From: Marinihelvus fidelis
Lineage (GTDB): Bacteria; Pseudomonadota; Gammaproteobacteria; Xanthomonadales; SZUA-36
Length of the DNA: 64,000 bases
Reading direction: 5' to 3'
Assembly (NCBI RefSeq): GCF_008725655.1
Contig: NZ_VYXP01000005.1
Span: forward strand, 270,209-334,208
Position numbers and translations under genes: made by a program. Shown piece by piece: positions 9,055-18,440 of the stretch. How positions within the stretch are numbered: the first letter of the stretch is position 1; every line of letters starts with the position of its first letter. The notes under the pieces are model-generated. The model did not search any database, was not told where the DNA came from, and saw only the letters and a program-made list of their open reading frames with translations.

Positions 9055-9261
9055 GTAACGCGTGACGCGTGACGCGTGACAGAAAACATTCCAGGGTTTG
9101 GGGGTGGTGTAGTGCCTGTGCGGACCTTCGGCGGCATGGATGCCGCCGATGAGCGATCCATGGACGGACTTGAGCGAGTCCGCACAGGCGCTACGCCACC
9201 CCCAAACCCCTGCGACATGCTCCCCCGCGTCACGCGTTACGCGTCACCCGTTACCTGTTAC
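9055..9261. repeat. Composite hairpin element, copy 1, flanked by heptamer arrays on both sides
   Basis: This fills most of the 440-bp space between the divergent GltD-like gene and rhlE. Arms at 9092-9125 and 9178-9212 are inverted repeats of 34/35 nt with one gap and two positions that would be U-G pairs in plus-strand RNA. They enclose exactly 52 nt (9126-9177), which is the reverse complement of the core found at 37377-37428 and 43988-44039. That core holds the hairpin CGGCGGCA-tgga-TGCCGCCG. The heptamer GTGACGC is repeated at 9055-9080, and degenerate GCGTCAC/GCGTTAC units lie at 9226-9261. The sequence between 9262 and 9400 holds nothing I can name beyond the likely rhlE leader. Confidence 0.8.
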
Positions 9262-9400
9262 AATGCGCGCCTCGGATGCCCGACCGGTGGTGTCCTTATC
9301 TTTTCGGCCATTCGGGCCGTCTGGCAAATCATTACGATTCCAGCCCTGACCGGTTACGCCACGAATAGCGGCGTTGGGCGAGACTGGAGCAACAATCCCA

Positions 9401-10897
9401 ATGTCTTTTGAACACTTCGGCCTCGAAGCCGAAATCCTGCGCGCGATTAACGAGCAGGGCTACGATTCCCCTACGCCGATCCAGGCCAAGGCCATTCCGC
9501 TGGTGCGGCAGGGCCATGACCTGATGGCCGGCGCGCAGACGGGTACCGGCAAGACCGCCGGTTTCGTGCTGCCGATGCTGCAGCACCTGGCCACCCAGCC
9601 GCGGCGCGGCAAGGGCAAGGCCGTGCGCGCACTGGTGCTGACGCCCACGCGCGAGCTGGCCGCCCAGGTGGGCGACAGCGTGCGCGATTATGGCCGCCAC
9701 CTGCGATTGAAATCTGCCGTCATTTTCGGCGGCGTGAACATCCGTCCGCAGATGAACAAGCTGCGCGACGGCGTCGATGTGCTGGTCGCCACCCCGGGCC
9801 GGCTGCTTGACCACGCCGGCCAGGGCACTGTTGACCTGTCGCAGATCGAGATCTTCGTGCTGGACGAGGCCGATCGCATGCTGGATATGGGCTTCATCCA
9901 CGATATCCGCCGCGTGATTTCGCTGCTGCCGGCCAAGGACCAGCGCCAGAACCTGCTGTTCTCGGCCACGTTCTCCGCCGATATCCGCAAACTGGCCAAC
10001 ACCCTGCTGACCAATCCGCAGCTGGTGGAAGTGGCCGGCACCAACCGTTCCGCCGACACCGTCGAGCAGCGCATCCACCCCGTGGACAAGTCACGCAAAC
10101 GTGAACTGTTGAGCCACCTGGTCGGCGCCGGCAACTGGCAGCAGGTGCTGGTGTTCAGCCGTACCAAGCACGGCGCCAACCGGCTGGTTAAACAGCTGAC
10201 CGCCGACGGACTGGAATCCGCCGCCATCCATGGCAACAAGAGCCAGGCGGCGCGGACAAAGGCGCTGAAGCAGTTCAAGGACGGCAAGGTCCGCGTTCTG
10301 GTCGCCACCGATATCGCCGCCCGCGGTATCGACATCGACCGCCTGCCACACGTGGTCAATTTCGACCTGCCGAATGTGCCGGAAGACTACGTCCACCGTA
10401 TCGGCCGCACGGGTCGAGCCGGCCGTGAAGGCGAGGCCATCTCTCTGGTCAGCGCGGATGAAATCCACCTGCTGCGCGATATCGAGCGGCTGATTGGGCG
10501 CGAACTCCCGCGCCAGGAACTGGACGGCTACGAGCCGGATCACACGCTGCCGACGGGCCCCACCAAGTCCGAACGCAAGGCCGCTGGCAAGCCGTCGAAC
10601 AAGTCCGGCCGTGGCAAGAACGGCGGCAAGCCGCGCAGCCAGGCCCGTGGTCACGGTGGCCGCGATGGCAATGGTGCCAAGCCCGCCGGCAAGTCCGGGC
10701 GGCGGCGTGGCGGCCGGTCCGGCGCCAGCAACGGCAATGGCAACAGCAATGGCAATCGTAGCGGCGGCAACATGAAGAAGGCCTCCACGGAGCGCGGCAA
10801 CCACTCCGGCAGCAAGCCGGGCGCCGGCAAGCCCCAGCGCGCCAAGCCCGGCCGTGGCCGGGTCAACCTGGCCGACAAGTTGTTCGGCAACGAGTAG
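9401..10897 (+). CDS. rhlE: DEAD-box RNA helicase, RhlE type
   Basis: This ATP-dependent RNA helicase of ribosome/RNA metabolism has 498 residues. All core motifs are present: [10 protein letters not shown] (Walker A), [20 protein letters not shown] within [15 protein letters not shown], and [11 protein letters not shown] in the second RecA domain. The last 130 residues are a disordered basic tail rich in Gly, Lys, Arg, Asn and Ser, with [12 protein letters not shown], as in RhlE-like proteins. The frame is open further upstream, but [13 protein letters not shown] at 9401 is the family start. The 5' region lies just after a large composite hairpin element, which could influence the leader. 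Confidence 0.92.
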   Translation: MSFEHFGLEAEILRAINEQGYDSPTPIQAKAIPLVRQGHDLMAGAQTGTGKTAGFVLPMLQHLATQPRRGKGKAVRALVLTPTRELAAQVGDSVRDYGRHLRLKSAVIFGGVNIRPQMNKLRDGVDVLVATPGRLLDHAGQGTVDLSQIEIFVLDEADRMLDMGFIHDIRRVISLLPAKDQRQNLLFSATFSADIRKLANTLLTNPQLVEVAGTNRSADTVEQRIHPVDKSRKRELLSHLVGAGNWQQVLVFSRTKHGANRLVKQLTADGLESAAIHGNKSQAARTKALKQFKDGKVRVLVATDIAARGIDIDRLPHVVNFDLPNVPEDYVHRIGRTGRAGREGEAISLVSADEIHLLRDIERLIGRELPRQELDGYEPDHTLPTGPTKSERKAAGKPSNKSGRGKNGGKPRSQARGHGGRDGNGAKPAGKSGRRRGGRSGASNGNGNSNGNRSGGNMKKASTERGNHSGSKPGAGKPQRAKPGRGRVNLADKLFGNE

Positions 10898-10907
10898 GCC
10901 ACACGAG

Positions 10908-10932
10908 CCATTGGTGACCGGGTCACCAATGG
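10908..10932 (+). terminator. Perfect 12-bp inverted repeat after rhlE
   Basis: CCATTGGTGACC and GGTCACCAATGG face each other around a single G and are followed by TTTAGTCTT. The position, 11 bp after the rhlE stop, suggests a transcription terminator. The T-run is short, so a protein-binding dyad for the next gene cannot be excluded. Confidence 0.55.
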
Positions 10933-10968
10933 TTTAGTCTTCGGCCAGCCAAACTCCGGGGAAAACCG

Positions 10969-12537
10969 TTGTTGCGTAAACTGCTTCCTGGCCTTTGCCT
11001 GCTGGCCGTCACCGCCTGCTCACCGACGGCCGATCCCGAAGACGCCAAGCACGCGCCGGCGGCATCGCCCGCAAAGTCAGCGCCGGCCGTCGAGCACCCC
11101 GTCGCCGAGCACGCCGAACACGCCATTCAAACCGGGCCAAACCTGTCGCCGGTCGATGAGAAGCGTGCTTACAACCCGATGCACAACCGCGGCGAGAACC
11201 TCCGCAATCTCTACCTGATGAATATCCGCAACGCCCGGCTCGACCCGGTCGTCACCGGGCTGCGCAAGCCGTGGGCCTTCGAGTTCATCGACCCCAATAC
11301 CCTGCTGATCACCGAGATCGGCGGCCGGCTGTACCGCCTGACGCTGCAGCCGCGCGCGCTGGTCGAGATCACCGGCCTGCCGGACATCGCCACCAGCCAG
11401 GAGCAGACCGGGCTGCTGGATATCGAAGTGCACCCGGACTTCGCGAACAACCAGCGGATCTATTTCAGTTACTCCGAAGCGGACCCCGAGGCCGGGCGTT
11501 TCTTTCGCACCATGATCGCCACCGCGCGCCTGGTCGATACCCGGCTGGTCGACGTTAAAACGCTGGTTGCGGCCGACCCGTACGGGTATTCGCCGTCGAA
11601 TTTCGGCGGCGCCATCGAGTTCGATGACACGGGCAAGCTGTTCGTCTCCATGGGGGACCGCTCCGAAGAAGCCCTGGCCCAGCGCGGGGACCGACTGCAG
11701 GGCAAGGTCCTGCGCCTGAATGACGATGGCAGCGTGCCCGCTGACAACCCGTTCGTTGACGATCCGTCGATGGATGACCGCATCTACGCGTTGGGTGTGC
11801 GCAATCCACAGGGGCTGCACTTCGACGCGGAATCCGGGCTGCTGTTTGAAACCGAGCACGGCCCGCTGGGCGGTGACGAGGTCAACATCATCGAGGCCGG
11901 CGTGAATTACGGCTGGCCGGAAATCGGCTACGGCATGGGCTACAACTTCCAGCGCCTGGGTGTAGGCACCCACGCGCCGGGAATGCGCCAGCCCACCTGG
12001 TTCTACCTGCCGTCCGTGGCCACCTCGCCGATCACCGTCTACCGCGGTGACATGTTTCCGGAATGGGACGGCGACCTGCTGGTCGGTGCGTTGCGGGGCA
12101 AGTCCATCAGCCGCCTGGCCCGTGAAGGCCGGACCATCCTGTCGGAGTTCCGCTTCCTGGGCACGCTGGATGCACGTATGCGCGATATCAAGGTCGCCGA
12201 CGACGGCGCGGTCTGGGTGCTGATCGAGTATGGCGGGCTGTTCAGGCTGTCACGCGAAGACCTGCCGGGACTGGGCGAGCAGCCCGAAGCCTCCGGCCAG
12301 GCCATTTACGATGCCGTCTGCGCGGGCTGTCACGACACCGGCGCCTACGGCGCGCCGCGCATGGACGACCGCGCGCGCTGGAGCCAGGTCGCGGCGAAGC
12401 CGCTTGAAACGATCGAAGCGAATGTCCGTGATGGCCTGGGCGCGATGCCCGAACGCGGCATGTGCAGCTTCTGCAACGACGAACACCTGCGCCTGGTCAC
12501 CGACTTCATGCTGGAGACCGGCGCCGCGCAGGATTGA
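10969..12537 (+). CDS. PQQ-dependent glucose/sorbosone-type dehydrogenase lipoprotein with C-terminal cytochrome c domain
   Basis: This is a predicted periplasmic, membrane-anchored oxidase of a sugar or aldose-like substrate that passes electrons to its own haem. The N-terminus MLRKLLPGLCLLAVTAC is a lipoprotein signal with lipobox ending at Cys17. Residues about 90-430 form the six-bladed propeller of the glucose/sorbosone dehydrogenase family (VTGLRKPWAFEFI, GLLDIEVHPDFANN, ALGVRNPQGLHFD, TEHGPLGGDEVN). CAGCH at residues 451-455 is a haem c site, and GAMPERG near 493 could give the Met ligand. The start is TTG (10969 or 10972), preceded by GGGGAAAA. Haem fusion is a less common architecture for this fold. 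The substrate is unknown. Confidence 0.85.
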   Translation: MLRKLLPGLCLLAVTACSPTADPEDAKHAPAASPAKSAPAVEHPVAEHAEHAIQTGPNLSPVDEKRAYNPMHNRGENLRNLYLMNIRNARLDPVVTGLRKPWAFEFIDPNTLLITEIGGRLYRLTLQPRALVEITGLPDIATSQEQTGLLDIEVHPDFANNQRIYFSYSEADPEAGRFFRTMIATARLVDTRLVDVKTLVAADPYGYSPSNFGGAIEFDDTGKLFVSMGDRSEEALAQRGDRLQGKVLRLNDDGSVPADNPFVDDPSMDDRIYALGVRNPQGLHFDAESGLLFETEHGPLGGDEVNIIEAGVNYGWPEIGYGMGYNFQRLGVGTHAPGMRQPTWFYLPSVATSPITVYRGDMFPEWDGDLLVGALRGKSISRLAREGRTILSEFRFLGTLDARMRDIKVADDGAVWVLIEYGGLFRLSREDLPGLGEQPEASGQAIYDAVCAGCHDTGAYGAPRMDDRARWSQVAAKPLETIEANVRDGLGAMPERGMCSFCNDEHLRLVTDFMLETGAAQD

Positions 12538-14001
12538 TCAGCTGCCCAGGCCCGCCAGGGTGATGTACTTCATCTCGATGTATTCGTCGATGCCGTACTT
12601 CGAGCCTTCGCGGCCCATGCCCGATTCCTTCATGCCACCGAACGGCGCGGTTTCCGTCGACAGGATGCCGTCGTTGATACAGACCATACCGTAATCCAGG
12701 CCCTCGGCCACGCGCCACACACGGCCCAGGTCGCGGGCGTAGAAGTAGGACGCCAGGCCGAACTCCGTGGCATTGGCCAGGTCAATGACCTCCTGTTCGT
12801 CGCTGAAGCGGAAGACCGGCGCGATGGGACCGAAAATTTCCTCGGTGGCAAACGCCATGTCGGCGCTGGCGTCGCGCACCACGGTGGGTTCGTAGAACAG
12901 CCCGCCCCTGGAATGTCGCGCGCCGCCCACGACCACCTGGCCACCCTTTTCCACGGCGTCCGACAACAGTGTTTCCACCTTGTCCACGGCCTTGTCGGAA
13001 ATCATCGGGCCGATGCTGACGCCATCGTCTTCACCCCGGCCCACCACCAGCTCACGGGTGGCGGCGGCGAATTTCTCGATGAACGCGTCGTAGACCGCGT
13101 CCTGCACGTAGATGCGATTGGCGCAGACGCAGGTCTGGCCGGCGTTGCGGTATTTGCTGATGATCGCGCCCTTGACCGCGGCGTCGATGTCGGCGTCGTC
13201 GAAGACGATGAACGGGGCGTTGCCACCCAGCTCCATCGACACGTTCTTCACCGTCGAAGCGCACTGTCTGATCAGCTGCTTGCCCACCGCGGTAGAGCCG
13301 GTGAACGAAAATTTGCGTACCAGCGGGCTCTCGGTCAACTCCAGGCCGACCTCTTTCGCCCGGGTCGAGGTGACGATGTTGAACACGCCCGGCGGAATGC
13401 CGGCTTCCTCGGCCAGGACAGCCAGCGCCAGTGCCGACAGCGGCGTTTCCGAGGCCGGCTTGATGATGATCGGGCAACCCGCGGCCAGTGCCGGGCCGGC
13501 CTTGCGCGTGATCATCGCGTTCGGGAAGTTCCACGGCGTGATACAGCCCACCACGCCCACCGGTTGCCTGGTGACGATAATCCGGCGGTCATTCATGTGG
13601 GTGGGGATCACGTCGCCGTAAACCCGCTTGGCTTCTTCGGCGAACCATTCGATAAACGAGGCGCCGTAGAGCACTTCGCCCGTCGATTCGGCGACGGGCT
13701 TGCCCTGCTCGGCGGTCATCAGCCGCGCCAGGTCTTCCTTGTTGTCCAGCATCAGGCCATGCCAGCGGCGCAGGATGGCCGCGCGGTCCTTGGCGGTGCG
13801 CGCGCGCCATTCGCCCCAGGCGCGGTCGGCGGCCTCGATGGCCCGGCGGGTTTCGGCCGCGCCCATCTCCGGCACGGCGCAGATCACCTCGCCGTCGGCG
13901 GGGTTATCGACGTCGAAGGTGGCGCCGTCATCGGCATTGACCCACTGGCCATCGATATAGGCCTGGGTGCGCAACAGTTCTGGGTTGTCGAGTTTCAGCA
14001 T
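12538..14001 (-). CDS. gabD: Succinate-semialdehyde dehydrogenase, NADP-type
   Basis: This cytoplasmic aldehyde dehydrogenase has 487 residues and oxidises succinate semialdehyde to succinate in 4-aminobutyrate breakdown. The motifs are TPWNFPNAMITRKAGPALAAG (cofactor region), FTGSTAVGKQL, SMELGGNAPFIVF (catalytic Glu), and NAGQTCVCANR with the catalytic Cys followed by a second Cys, as in GabD. The C-terminus ends with APFGGMKESGMGREGSKYGIDEY, the GabD pattern. No gabT or gabP is beside it. It ends one base after the sugar dehydrogenase gene that converges on it, so the two share a tail-to-tail junction with no spacer. Confidence 0.88.
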   Translation of the reverse strand: MLKLDNPELLRTQAYIDGQWVNADDGATFDVDNPADGEVICAVPEMGAAETRRAIEAADRAWGEWRARTAKDRAAILRRWHGLMLDNKEDLARLMTAEQGKPVAESTGEVLYGASFIEWFAEEAKRVYGDVIPTHMNDRRIIVTRQPVGVVGCITPWNFPNAMITRKAGPALAAGCPIIIKPASETPLSALALAVLAEEAGIPPGVFNIVTSTRAKEVGLELTESPLVRKFSFTGSTAVGKQLIRQCASTVKNVSMELGGNAPFIVFDDADIDAAVKGAIISKYRNAGQTCVCANRIYVQDAVYDAFIEKFAAATRELVVGRGEDDGVSIGPMISDKAVDKVETLLSDAVEKGGQVVVGGARHSRGGLFYEPTVVRDASADMAFATEEIFGPIAPVFRFSDEQEVIDLANATEFGLASYFYARDLGRVWRVAEGLDYGMVCINDGILSTETAPFGGMKESGMGREGSKYGIDEYIEMKYITLAGLGS

Positions 14002-14084
14002 GTCGTAGTCATCCGTAAGTTCCTGGAACCGTGTGTTCGGTCCCGCCGCCGGGGTGCCTACCCTCTACGCTTGCCGGGGGCTTG

Positions 14085-14498
14085 TCAATCCCGCGTTTGC
14101 CAGCGACGCAGCGCGGCACCGGCGAGTAACGCGAGCACGAACGGCACGCCTTCAGCCGGATGAATGACCAGCGCTGTCAGTGCTGGCCCCGGGCAGTACC
14201 CGGTGAGCCCCCAGCCCAGGCCAAAGAAGACCGCGCCAACGACCAGCGGACGGTCGATGACTCGGCTGGCGGGAACATGAAATGCGGTATCGCAGGCCGG
14301 TGCCTGTCGACGCCATACCCAGCGGAACCCCAGCGCGGTGCCGATCACCGCGGTACCCATCATCACCGCGAGGCTCGGGTCCCAGTCACCGAAGATATCC
14401 AGGAAACCGAGGACCTTATTCGGGTTCGACAGGCCCGACACCACCAGCCCGGCGCCGAAAAGGGCACCGGCGAGTGCGGCGAACAGCAACCGGCTCAC
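14085..14498 (-). CDS. YeeE/YedE-type (DUF6691) membrane protein, C-terminal half of a split sulfur-compound transporter
   Basis: The 137-residue membrane protein has four hydrophobic segments. [16 protein letters not shown] contains the conserved Cys of YeeE/YedE transporters, which carry thiosulfate or related sulfur species. The start is a GTG at 14498 overlapping the upstream partner's stop as GTGA. The longer open frame (to 14780) is read out of frame through the partner and is not real. [16 protein letters not shown] is typical of the second half of PmpAB-type pairs. Function as a sulfur-compound importer or exporter is inferred from the family. Confidence 0.82.
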   Translation of the reverse strand: MSRLLFAALAGALFGAGLVVSGLSNPNKVLGFLDIFGDWDPSLAVMMGTAVIGTALGFRWVWRRQAPACDTAFHVPASRVIDRPLVVGAVFFGLGWGLTGYCPGPALTALVIHPAEGVPFVLALLAGAALRRWQTRD

Positions 14499-14932
14499 GC
14501 GCCCGGTCCCAGCAGGTGGCGGACAACCCAGACCACCACGATGGCTGTGGTCATGAACACGGCCGTGGCCACCAGGGAGCGTGGTGACAGCCTGGCCAGG
14601 CCACAGACCCCATGGCCGCTGGTGCAGCCGGACCCCATCGCCGTGCCGTAGCCCACCAGCAGGCCGCCCAGGACCAGGGCGACGGTAGAAAAACCCTGCC
14701 GGGGTGTAAACGAAAAGCCGGCGAGGTAAAACGTGATACCCGCCGCCGCGACCATGGAGACCAGGAACACGGCCGGCCACGCCCGGTCGGCGGACTTACG
14801 CCGCGTGGCGCTGGCGAGCATGCCGCTGATGCCGGCAATGCGGCCCAGCCCCAGCATGAGCAGGGTCGCCGACGCGGCGACCAGCAGGCCACCGGCGGCA
14901 GCCAGCAGCGGGGTGAATGTCGTTAATTCCAT
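14495..14932 (-). CDS. YeeE/YedE-type membrane protein, N-terminal half of a split sulfur-compound transporter
   Basis: The 145-residue membrane protein has about four hydrophobic helices and the motif GSGCTSGHGVCG, the cysteine-containing signature of the YeeE/YedE (TsuA-like) family. RIAGISGML near residue 31 is also conserved. It precedes its partner with a 4-base overlap, so two half-proteins together replace the single long transporter of other bacteria. The ATG lies 10 bp after the mnmE stop on the same strand, so the pair may be co-transcribed with yidC-mnmE. Confidence 0.83.
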   Translation of the reverse strand: MELTTFTPLLAAAGGLLVAASATLLMLGLGRIAGISGMLASATRRKSADRAWPAVFLVSMVAAAGITFYLAGFSFTPRQGFSTVALVLGGLLVGYGTAMGSGCTSGHGVCGLARLSPRSLVATAVFMTTAIVVVWVVRHLLGPGA

Positions 14933-14942
14933 GGTCTCGCGC

Positions 14943-16283
14943 CTATTTGCCGATACAGAAACTGGAGAAGATCGCGCCCAGCAGGTCGTCGGCCAGCACC
15001 TTGCCGGTGATTTCGCCCAGCGCGTCCTGCGCCAGACGCAGTTCCTCGGCCAGGGTTTCAGCCATGGCGAACGCCTGCAACTGCTGGCGGCCCGTCACCA
15101 GGTGCTCCGCCGCGCGTGACAGGGCATCGAGATGACGGCCGCGGGCAGAGAAAGTGCCGTCGACCTGGCCACCCAGGCCGGCCGCGACACGGATCTCACC
15201 GACCAGCCCATCCAGGCCTTCGCCCGTGCGGGCGCAAAGGCTGACGCGACGCTTTGGGCCGTCAACCGCCGGCGCCTGGCCGGCCAGGTCGATCTTGTTG
15301 ATCACCTCGATGGTGACCACGGACTCGGGAAAGTCGGCCAGCAATGCGCGCTGGGGCTCCAGCTCGAGACTGCCGTCGAGCACCAGCAGGGCGATATCAG
15401 CCACCCGCAATGCCGCGCGGGCGCGGCGCACGCCCTCGACTTCGACCTGGTCATCGCTGTCGCGAATACCGGCGGTATCGGCGATATGGACGGGCAGGCC
15501 ATCCAGCGACAGCGTTTCACGCAGCACATCGCGCGTGGTACCGGGGATATCGGTGACGATGGCGGCGTCGCGACCGGCCAGCGCATTCAGCAGGCTGGAC
15601 TTGCCGGCATTGGGTTGGCCAACGATCGCGACCGTCACTCCATCGCGAAGCACCTGGCCGCGCTGGGCCCGGCGCTGCAGGCCGGCCAGTTCTTCGATCA
15701 CCGCGTCCAGGCGCTGCAGCACATCGCTCTCGGCGATGAAGTCGATCTCTTCGTCGGGGAAATCAAGCGCGGCCTCGATAAAGACCCGCAGTTCCGTCAG
15801 CCGCGCGACCAGTGCTTCGACTTCGTCCGAGAACACGCCTTCCAGCGAGCGCTGCGCGGCACGGGCGGCAGACTCGGTGCCCGACGACACCAGGTCGGCG
15901 ATGGCCTCGGCCTGGGCGAGATCCAGCTTGTCATTCAGGAACGCGCGTTCGGAAAATTCACCCGGCCGGGCGGCGCGGGCGCCCAGCGATGCCAGGCGGC
16001 GAGACAGCATCTGCTGCGCCACGGGGCTGCCGTGGCCCTGGAGTTCGACCACGTCCTCGCCGGTGAACGACGCCGGGCCCTGGAAATACAGGGCGATGCC
16101 GGAATCGATGGCCTGGCCGTCGTCGTCGTTGAATGCACAGAAAACGGCCCTGCGTGGCGCCAGGGTTTTGCCTGTCACCTTGCGGCCAATGCCCAGGGCA
16201 TCGGGGCCGGACAGCCTCACCACCCCGACGCCACCGGCGCCCGGCGGCGTGGCGATGGCGAAGATGGTGTCAGTGGCGGCCAA
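14943..16283 (-). CDS. mnmE: tRNA uridine-5-carboxymethylaminomethyl modification GTPase MnmE
   Basis: MnmE works with MnmG to modify U34 of certain tRNAs. The N-terminal formyl-THF-binding domain begins TIFAIATPPGAGGVGVVRLSG. The central G domain has GQPNAGKSSLLNALAG (P loop), DIPGTTRD, DTAGIRDS and NKIDL. The protein ends CIGK, with the C-terminal Cys motif of the family. The start is TTG, directly abutting the yidC stop, so translation is probably coupled. Length 446 residues is normal, and the yidC-mnmE order is the usual one beside the origin. Confidence 0.95.
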   Translation of the reverse strand: MAATDTIFAIATPPGAGGVGVVRLSGPDALGIGRKVTGKTLAPRRAVFCAFNDDDGQAIDSGIALYFQGPASFTGEDVVELQGHGSPVAQQMLSRRLASLGARAARPGEFSERAFLNDKLDLAQAEAIADLVSSGTESAARAAQRSLEGVFSDEVEALVARLTELRVFIEAALDFPDEEIDFIAESDVLQRLDAVIEELAGLQRRAQRGQVLRDGVTVAIVGQPNAGKSSLLNALAGRDAAIVTDIPGTTRDVLRETLSLDGLPVHIADTAGIRDSDDQVEVEGVRRARAALRVADIALLVLDGSLELEPQRALLADFPESVVTIEVINKIDLAGQAPAVDGPKRRVSLCARTGEGLDGLVGEIRVAAGLGGQVDGTFSARGRHLDALSRAAEHLVTGRQQLQAFAMAETLAEELRLAQDALGEITGKVLADDLLGAIFSSFCIGK

Positions 16284-17987
16284 CTATTCGTTCGCGATCT
16301 TGCGGGTGATGTACCACTGCTGGGCCAGTGAAAGGCCCGCGTTGGTGGCCCAGTACAGCACCAGGCCGGCCGGGAAGAAGGCAAACATCACCGAGAACAC
16401 GATCGGCATGGCCTGCATCATCTTCTGCTGCACCGGGTCCATGCCGGCCATCGGCGTCAGCCGCTGCGTGGCGATCATGAAGATGGCGTTCAGCGCCGGC
16501 AGGATGAAGTACGGGTCACGCACCGACAGGTTGTCGATCCACAGCATGAACGGCGCCTGGCGCAGCTCGACCGACTCGATCAGCACCCAGTACAGGGCAA
16601 TGAAGATGGGGATCTGCACCAGGATCGGCAAACAGCCGCCCAGCGGATTCACCTTCTCTTCCTTGTACATCTTCATCATCGCCTGGCTCATGGCCTGGCG
16701 GTCGTCGCCGTAGCGCTCCTTGAGTTTCTCGATGCGCGGCTGCAGCTTGCGCATGCGCGCCATGGAGCGGTACTGCGCCTCGGTGAGCTTGAAGAACGCC
16801 AGCTTGATCAGGATGGTCAGGATGACAATCGCCCAACCCCAGTTGCCGACAAAGTCATGGATCTTTTCCAGCAGCCAGAACAACGGCGCGGAAATCACGG
16901 TGAAGATGCCGTAGTTCACGGTCAGGTCCAGGCCTGGCGCGACCTCGGACAGGTGGTCCTGCAACTTCGGGCCGACAAACAGGCGGCTGGAGAACTCGTG
17001 CGACTGTCCGGGTTCGATACTGACGCCAGGTGAAACCGCACGGGCAATCACGCGCGGGGAATGGCCCGGGTTGAAGCCCTGGGTGGAATAGGCGTCGGCC
17101 TCACCGGCCGGCGGAATCCAGGCGGTGACGAAATAATGCTGCATCATCGCCAGCCAGCCGTCGGTGATGGAGCGCTGGTACGGCTCCTCGGCGGCGTCAT
17201 CGAAATCAAGCTTCTCCAGCTTCTCGTCCGGGCTGTAGATACCCACGCCCTTGAAGCTGTAGCGCTCCGGGTTGTTGAACCCCGAGCCTTCATCATCACC
17301 CGGCACGGCGCGCTGCAACTGCTCGTAGCGGTTGCCGGCCCAGGCCATGGCACCCTGGTTTTCAACCCTGTGGGTCACGCCAATCTCGTAACTGCCGCGC
17401 TCCAGCGTGAACGTCTTGGTCACGCGGATGCCATCGGCCCCGGTCCAGGTCAGCGGAATCACCAGCGTACTTTCACCGTCGGCCAGGGTGTACTGATCCC
17501 GCGCCGTGGCGTAAACCGTGGTGTGGTTGGGGGCATCCATGCGGCTGAGCAGGCCCGACTGGGCGATATGAAAGCCCGGCCAGTCGCGGCTTAACAGCGC
17601 GACCTTCTGCTCCGGCGACTCCAGGTGCACCGGGTAATCGAGCAGTCGCGCACCGACCACGGTACCACCCGCCGGGTCGATATCCAGTTCCAGGACATCG
17701 GTGGTGACGGAAATCACCGGTGATTCCGGCGCGGCTTCCGCGGTTTCACCCGGCAACCCGACGTTGCTTGTCGTGTCCGGCATCGAAGAAGGCAGGTCGC
17801 CGGCCTGGACTGAGGCGCCCTCCGACGGAATGGCCGGAACCGGCGCGCTCGTCGGCGTATCGGTCGCCGTGGTCGTTGATGCAGGTGCCGGCTGGGGCTG
17901 GGGACCGTAGTCCTTTTGCCACTCGACCCAGAGCAGGTAGCCGATGAAAACGAGGGTGATCAGCAGAACGGGGCGCAGGTTAGCCAT
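16284..17987 (-). CDS. yidC: Membrane protein insertase YidC
   Basis: YidC inserts and folds inner-membrane proteins with or without Sec. At 567 residues it has the long gammaproteobacterial form. An N-terminal anchor (PVLLITLVFIGYLLWVEW) is followed by a linker rich in Ala, Pro, Ser and Thr. A large periplasmic beta domain spans about residues 90-350. The conserved C-terminal membrane region includes NWGWAIVILTILIKLAFF, GGCLPILVQIPIFIALYWVL and PAGLVLYWATNAGLSLAQQW. rnpA ends 11 bp upstream. A yidD gene, often found between rnpA and yidC, is absent here. Confidence 0.95.
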   Translation of the reverse strand: MANLRPVLLITLVFIGYLLWVEWQKDYGPQPQPAPASTTTATDTPTSAPVPAIPSEGASVQAGDLPSSMPDTTSNVGLPGETAEAAPESPVISVTTDVLELDIDPAGGTVVGARLLDYPVHLESPEQKVALLSRDWPGFHIAQSGLLSRMDAPNHTTVYATARDQYTLADGESTLVIPLTWTGADGIRVTKTFTLERGSYEIGVTHRVENQGAMAWAGNRYEQLQRAVPGDDEGSGFNNPERYSFKGVGIYSPDEKLEKLDFDDAAEEPYQRSITDGWLAMMQHYFVTAWIPPAGEADAYSTQGFNPGHSPRVIARAVSPGVSIEPGQSHEFSSRLFVGPKLQDHLSEVAPGLDLTVNYGIFTVISAPLFWLLEKIHDFVGNWGWAIVILTILIKLAFFKLTEAQYRSMARMRKLQPRIEKLKERYGDDRQAMSQAMMKMYKEEKVNPLGGCLPILVQIPIFIALYWVLIESVELRQAPFMLWIDNLSVRDPYFILPALNAIFMIATQRLTPMAGMDPVQQKMMQAMPIVFSVMFAFFPAGLVLYWATNAGLSLAQQWYITRKIANE

Positions 17988-17998
17988 GGTAATGCGGG

Positions 17999-18379
17999 TT
18001 ATCCTTGGTCGCGGGCCGTCCGCCGGCCGCTGTCAATCAGGCGCTGCCACAATCCGGCAAGCGATTCGAAGAGTTCCCGGTTGCATATGGTGGCGGCTCG
18101 CCGCGCAGGCAAGACCACGATGTCGATTCCGCCGAAATCAGCCAGGTCGTGCCTGCGCTGGCGAAAGCTCTCGCGGATGACCCGCTTTAACCGGTTGCGG
18201 CCCACCGCCTCGCGGCTGACCTTTTTGGAAACCGCGAGACCCAGGCGCGCGTCTTCGCCGTCACTGGATCGGGCGAGAATCCTGAAACAACGGTCCTGGT
18301 ATACACGGGGGCGCTCGAAAACACGGCTGTACTGCGCGCCGTTGACGAGCCTGGAAGACTTAGGGAATGTCCCGGTCAC
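17999..18379 (-). CDS. rnpA: Ribonuclease P protein component
   Basis: RnpA is the protein subunit of RNase P, which cuts the 5' leader from tRNA precursors. The 126-residue basic protein shows LGLAVSKKVSREAVGRNRLKRVIRESFR, which contains the family signature around the RNR motif. The start is GTG at 18379 (MTGTFPKSSRLVN). It lies 61 bp after rpmH on the same strand, the conserved rpmH-rnpA pair. Confidence 0.93.
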   Translation of the reverse strand: MTGTFPKSSRLVNGAQYSRVFERPRVYQDRCFRILARSSDGEDARLGLAVSKKVSREAVGRNRLKRVIRESFRQRRHDLADFGGIDIVVLPARRAATICNRELFESLAGLWQRLIDSGRRTARDQG

Positions 18380-18440
18380 GGGATGTCGCTACCGGGAACG
18401 GCGCCCGCGCCGAAGACGCGGACGCTGGATCACGTGTCCG

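Noticed and set aside
6516-9065. 849-residue open frame antisense to korA and the GltD-like gene
   Set aside because: It is a GC-rich mirror frame with His/Ala/Arg-rich composition and no family likeness; the minus-strand genes explain the region.
9091-9212. tRNA or structured ncRNA gene
   Set aside because: No cloverleaf or CCA; the repeat copies at other loci explain it as an interspersed element.
14499-14780. N-terminal extension of the second YeeE half
   Set aside because: It is read out of frame through the first half; the GTG at 14498 overlaps the partner's stop.
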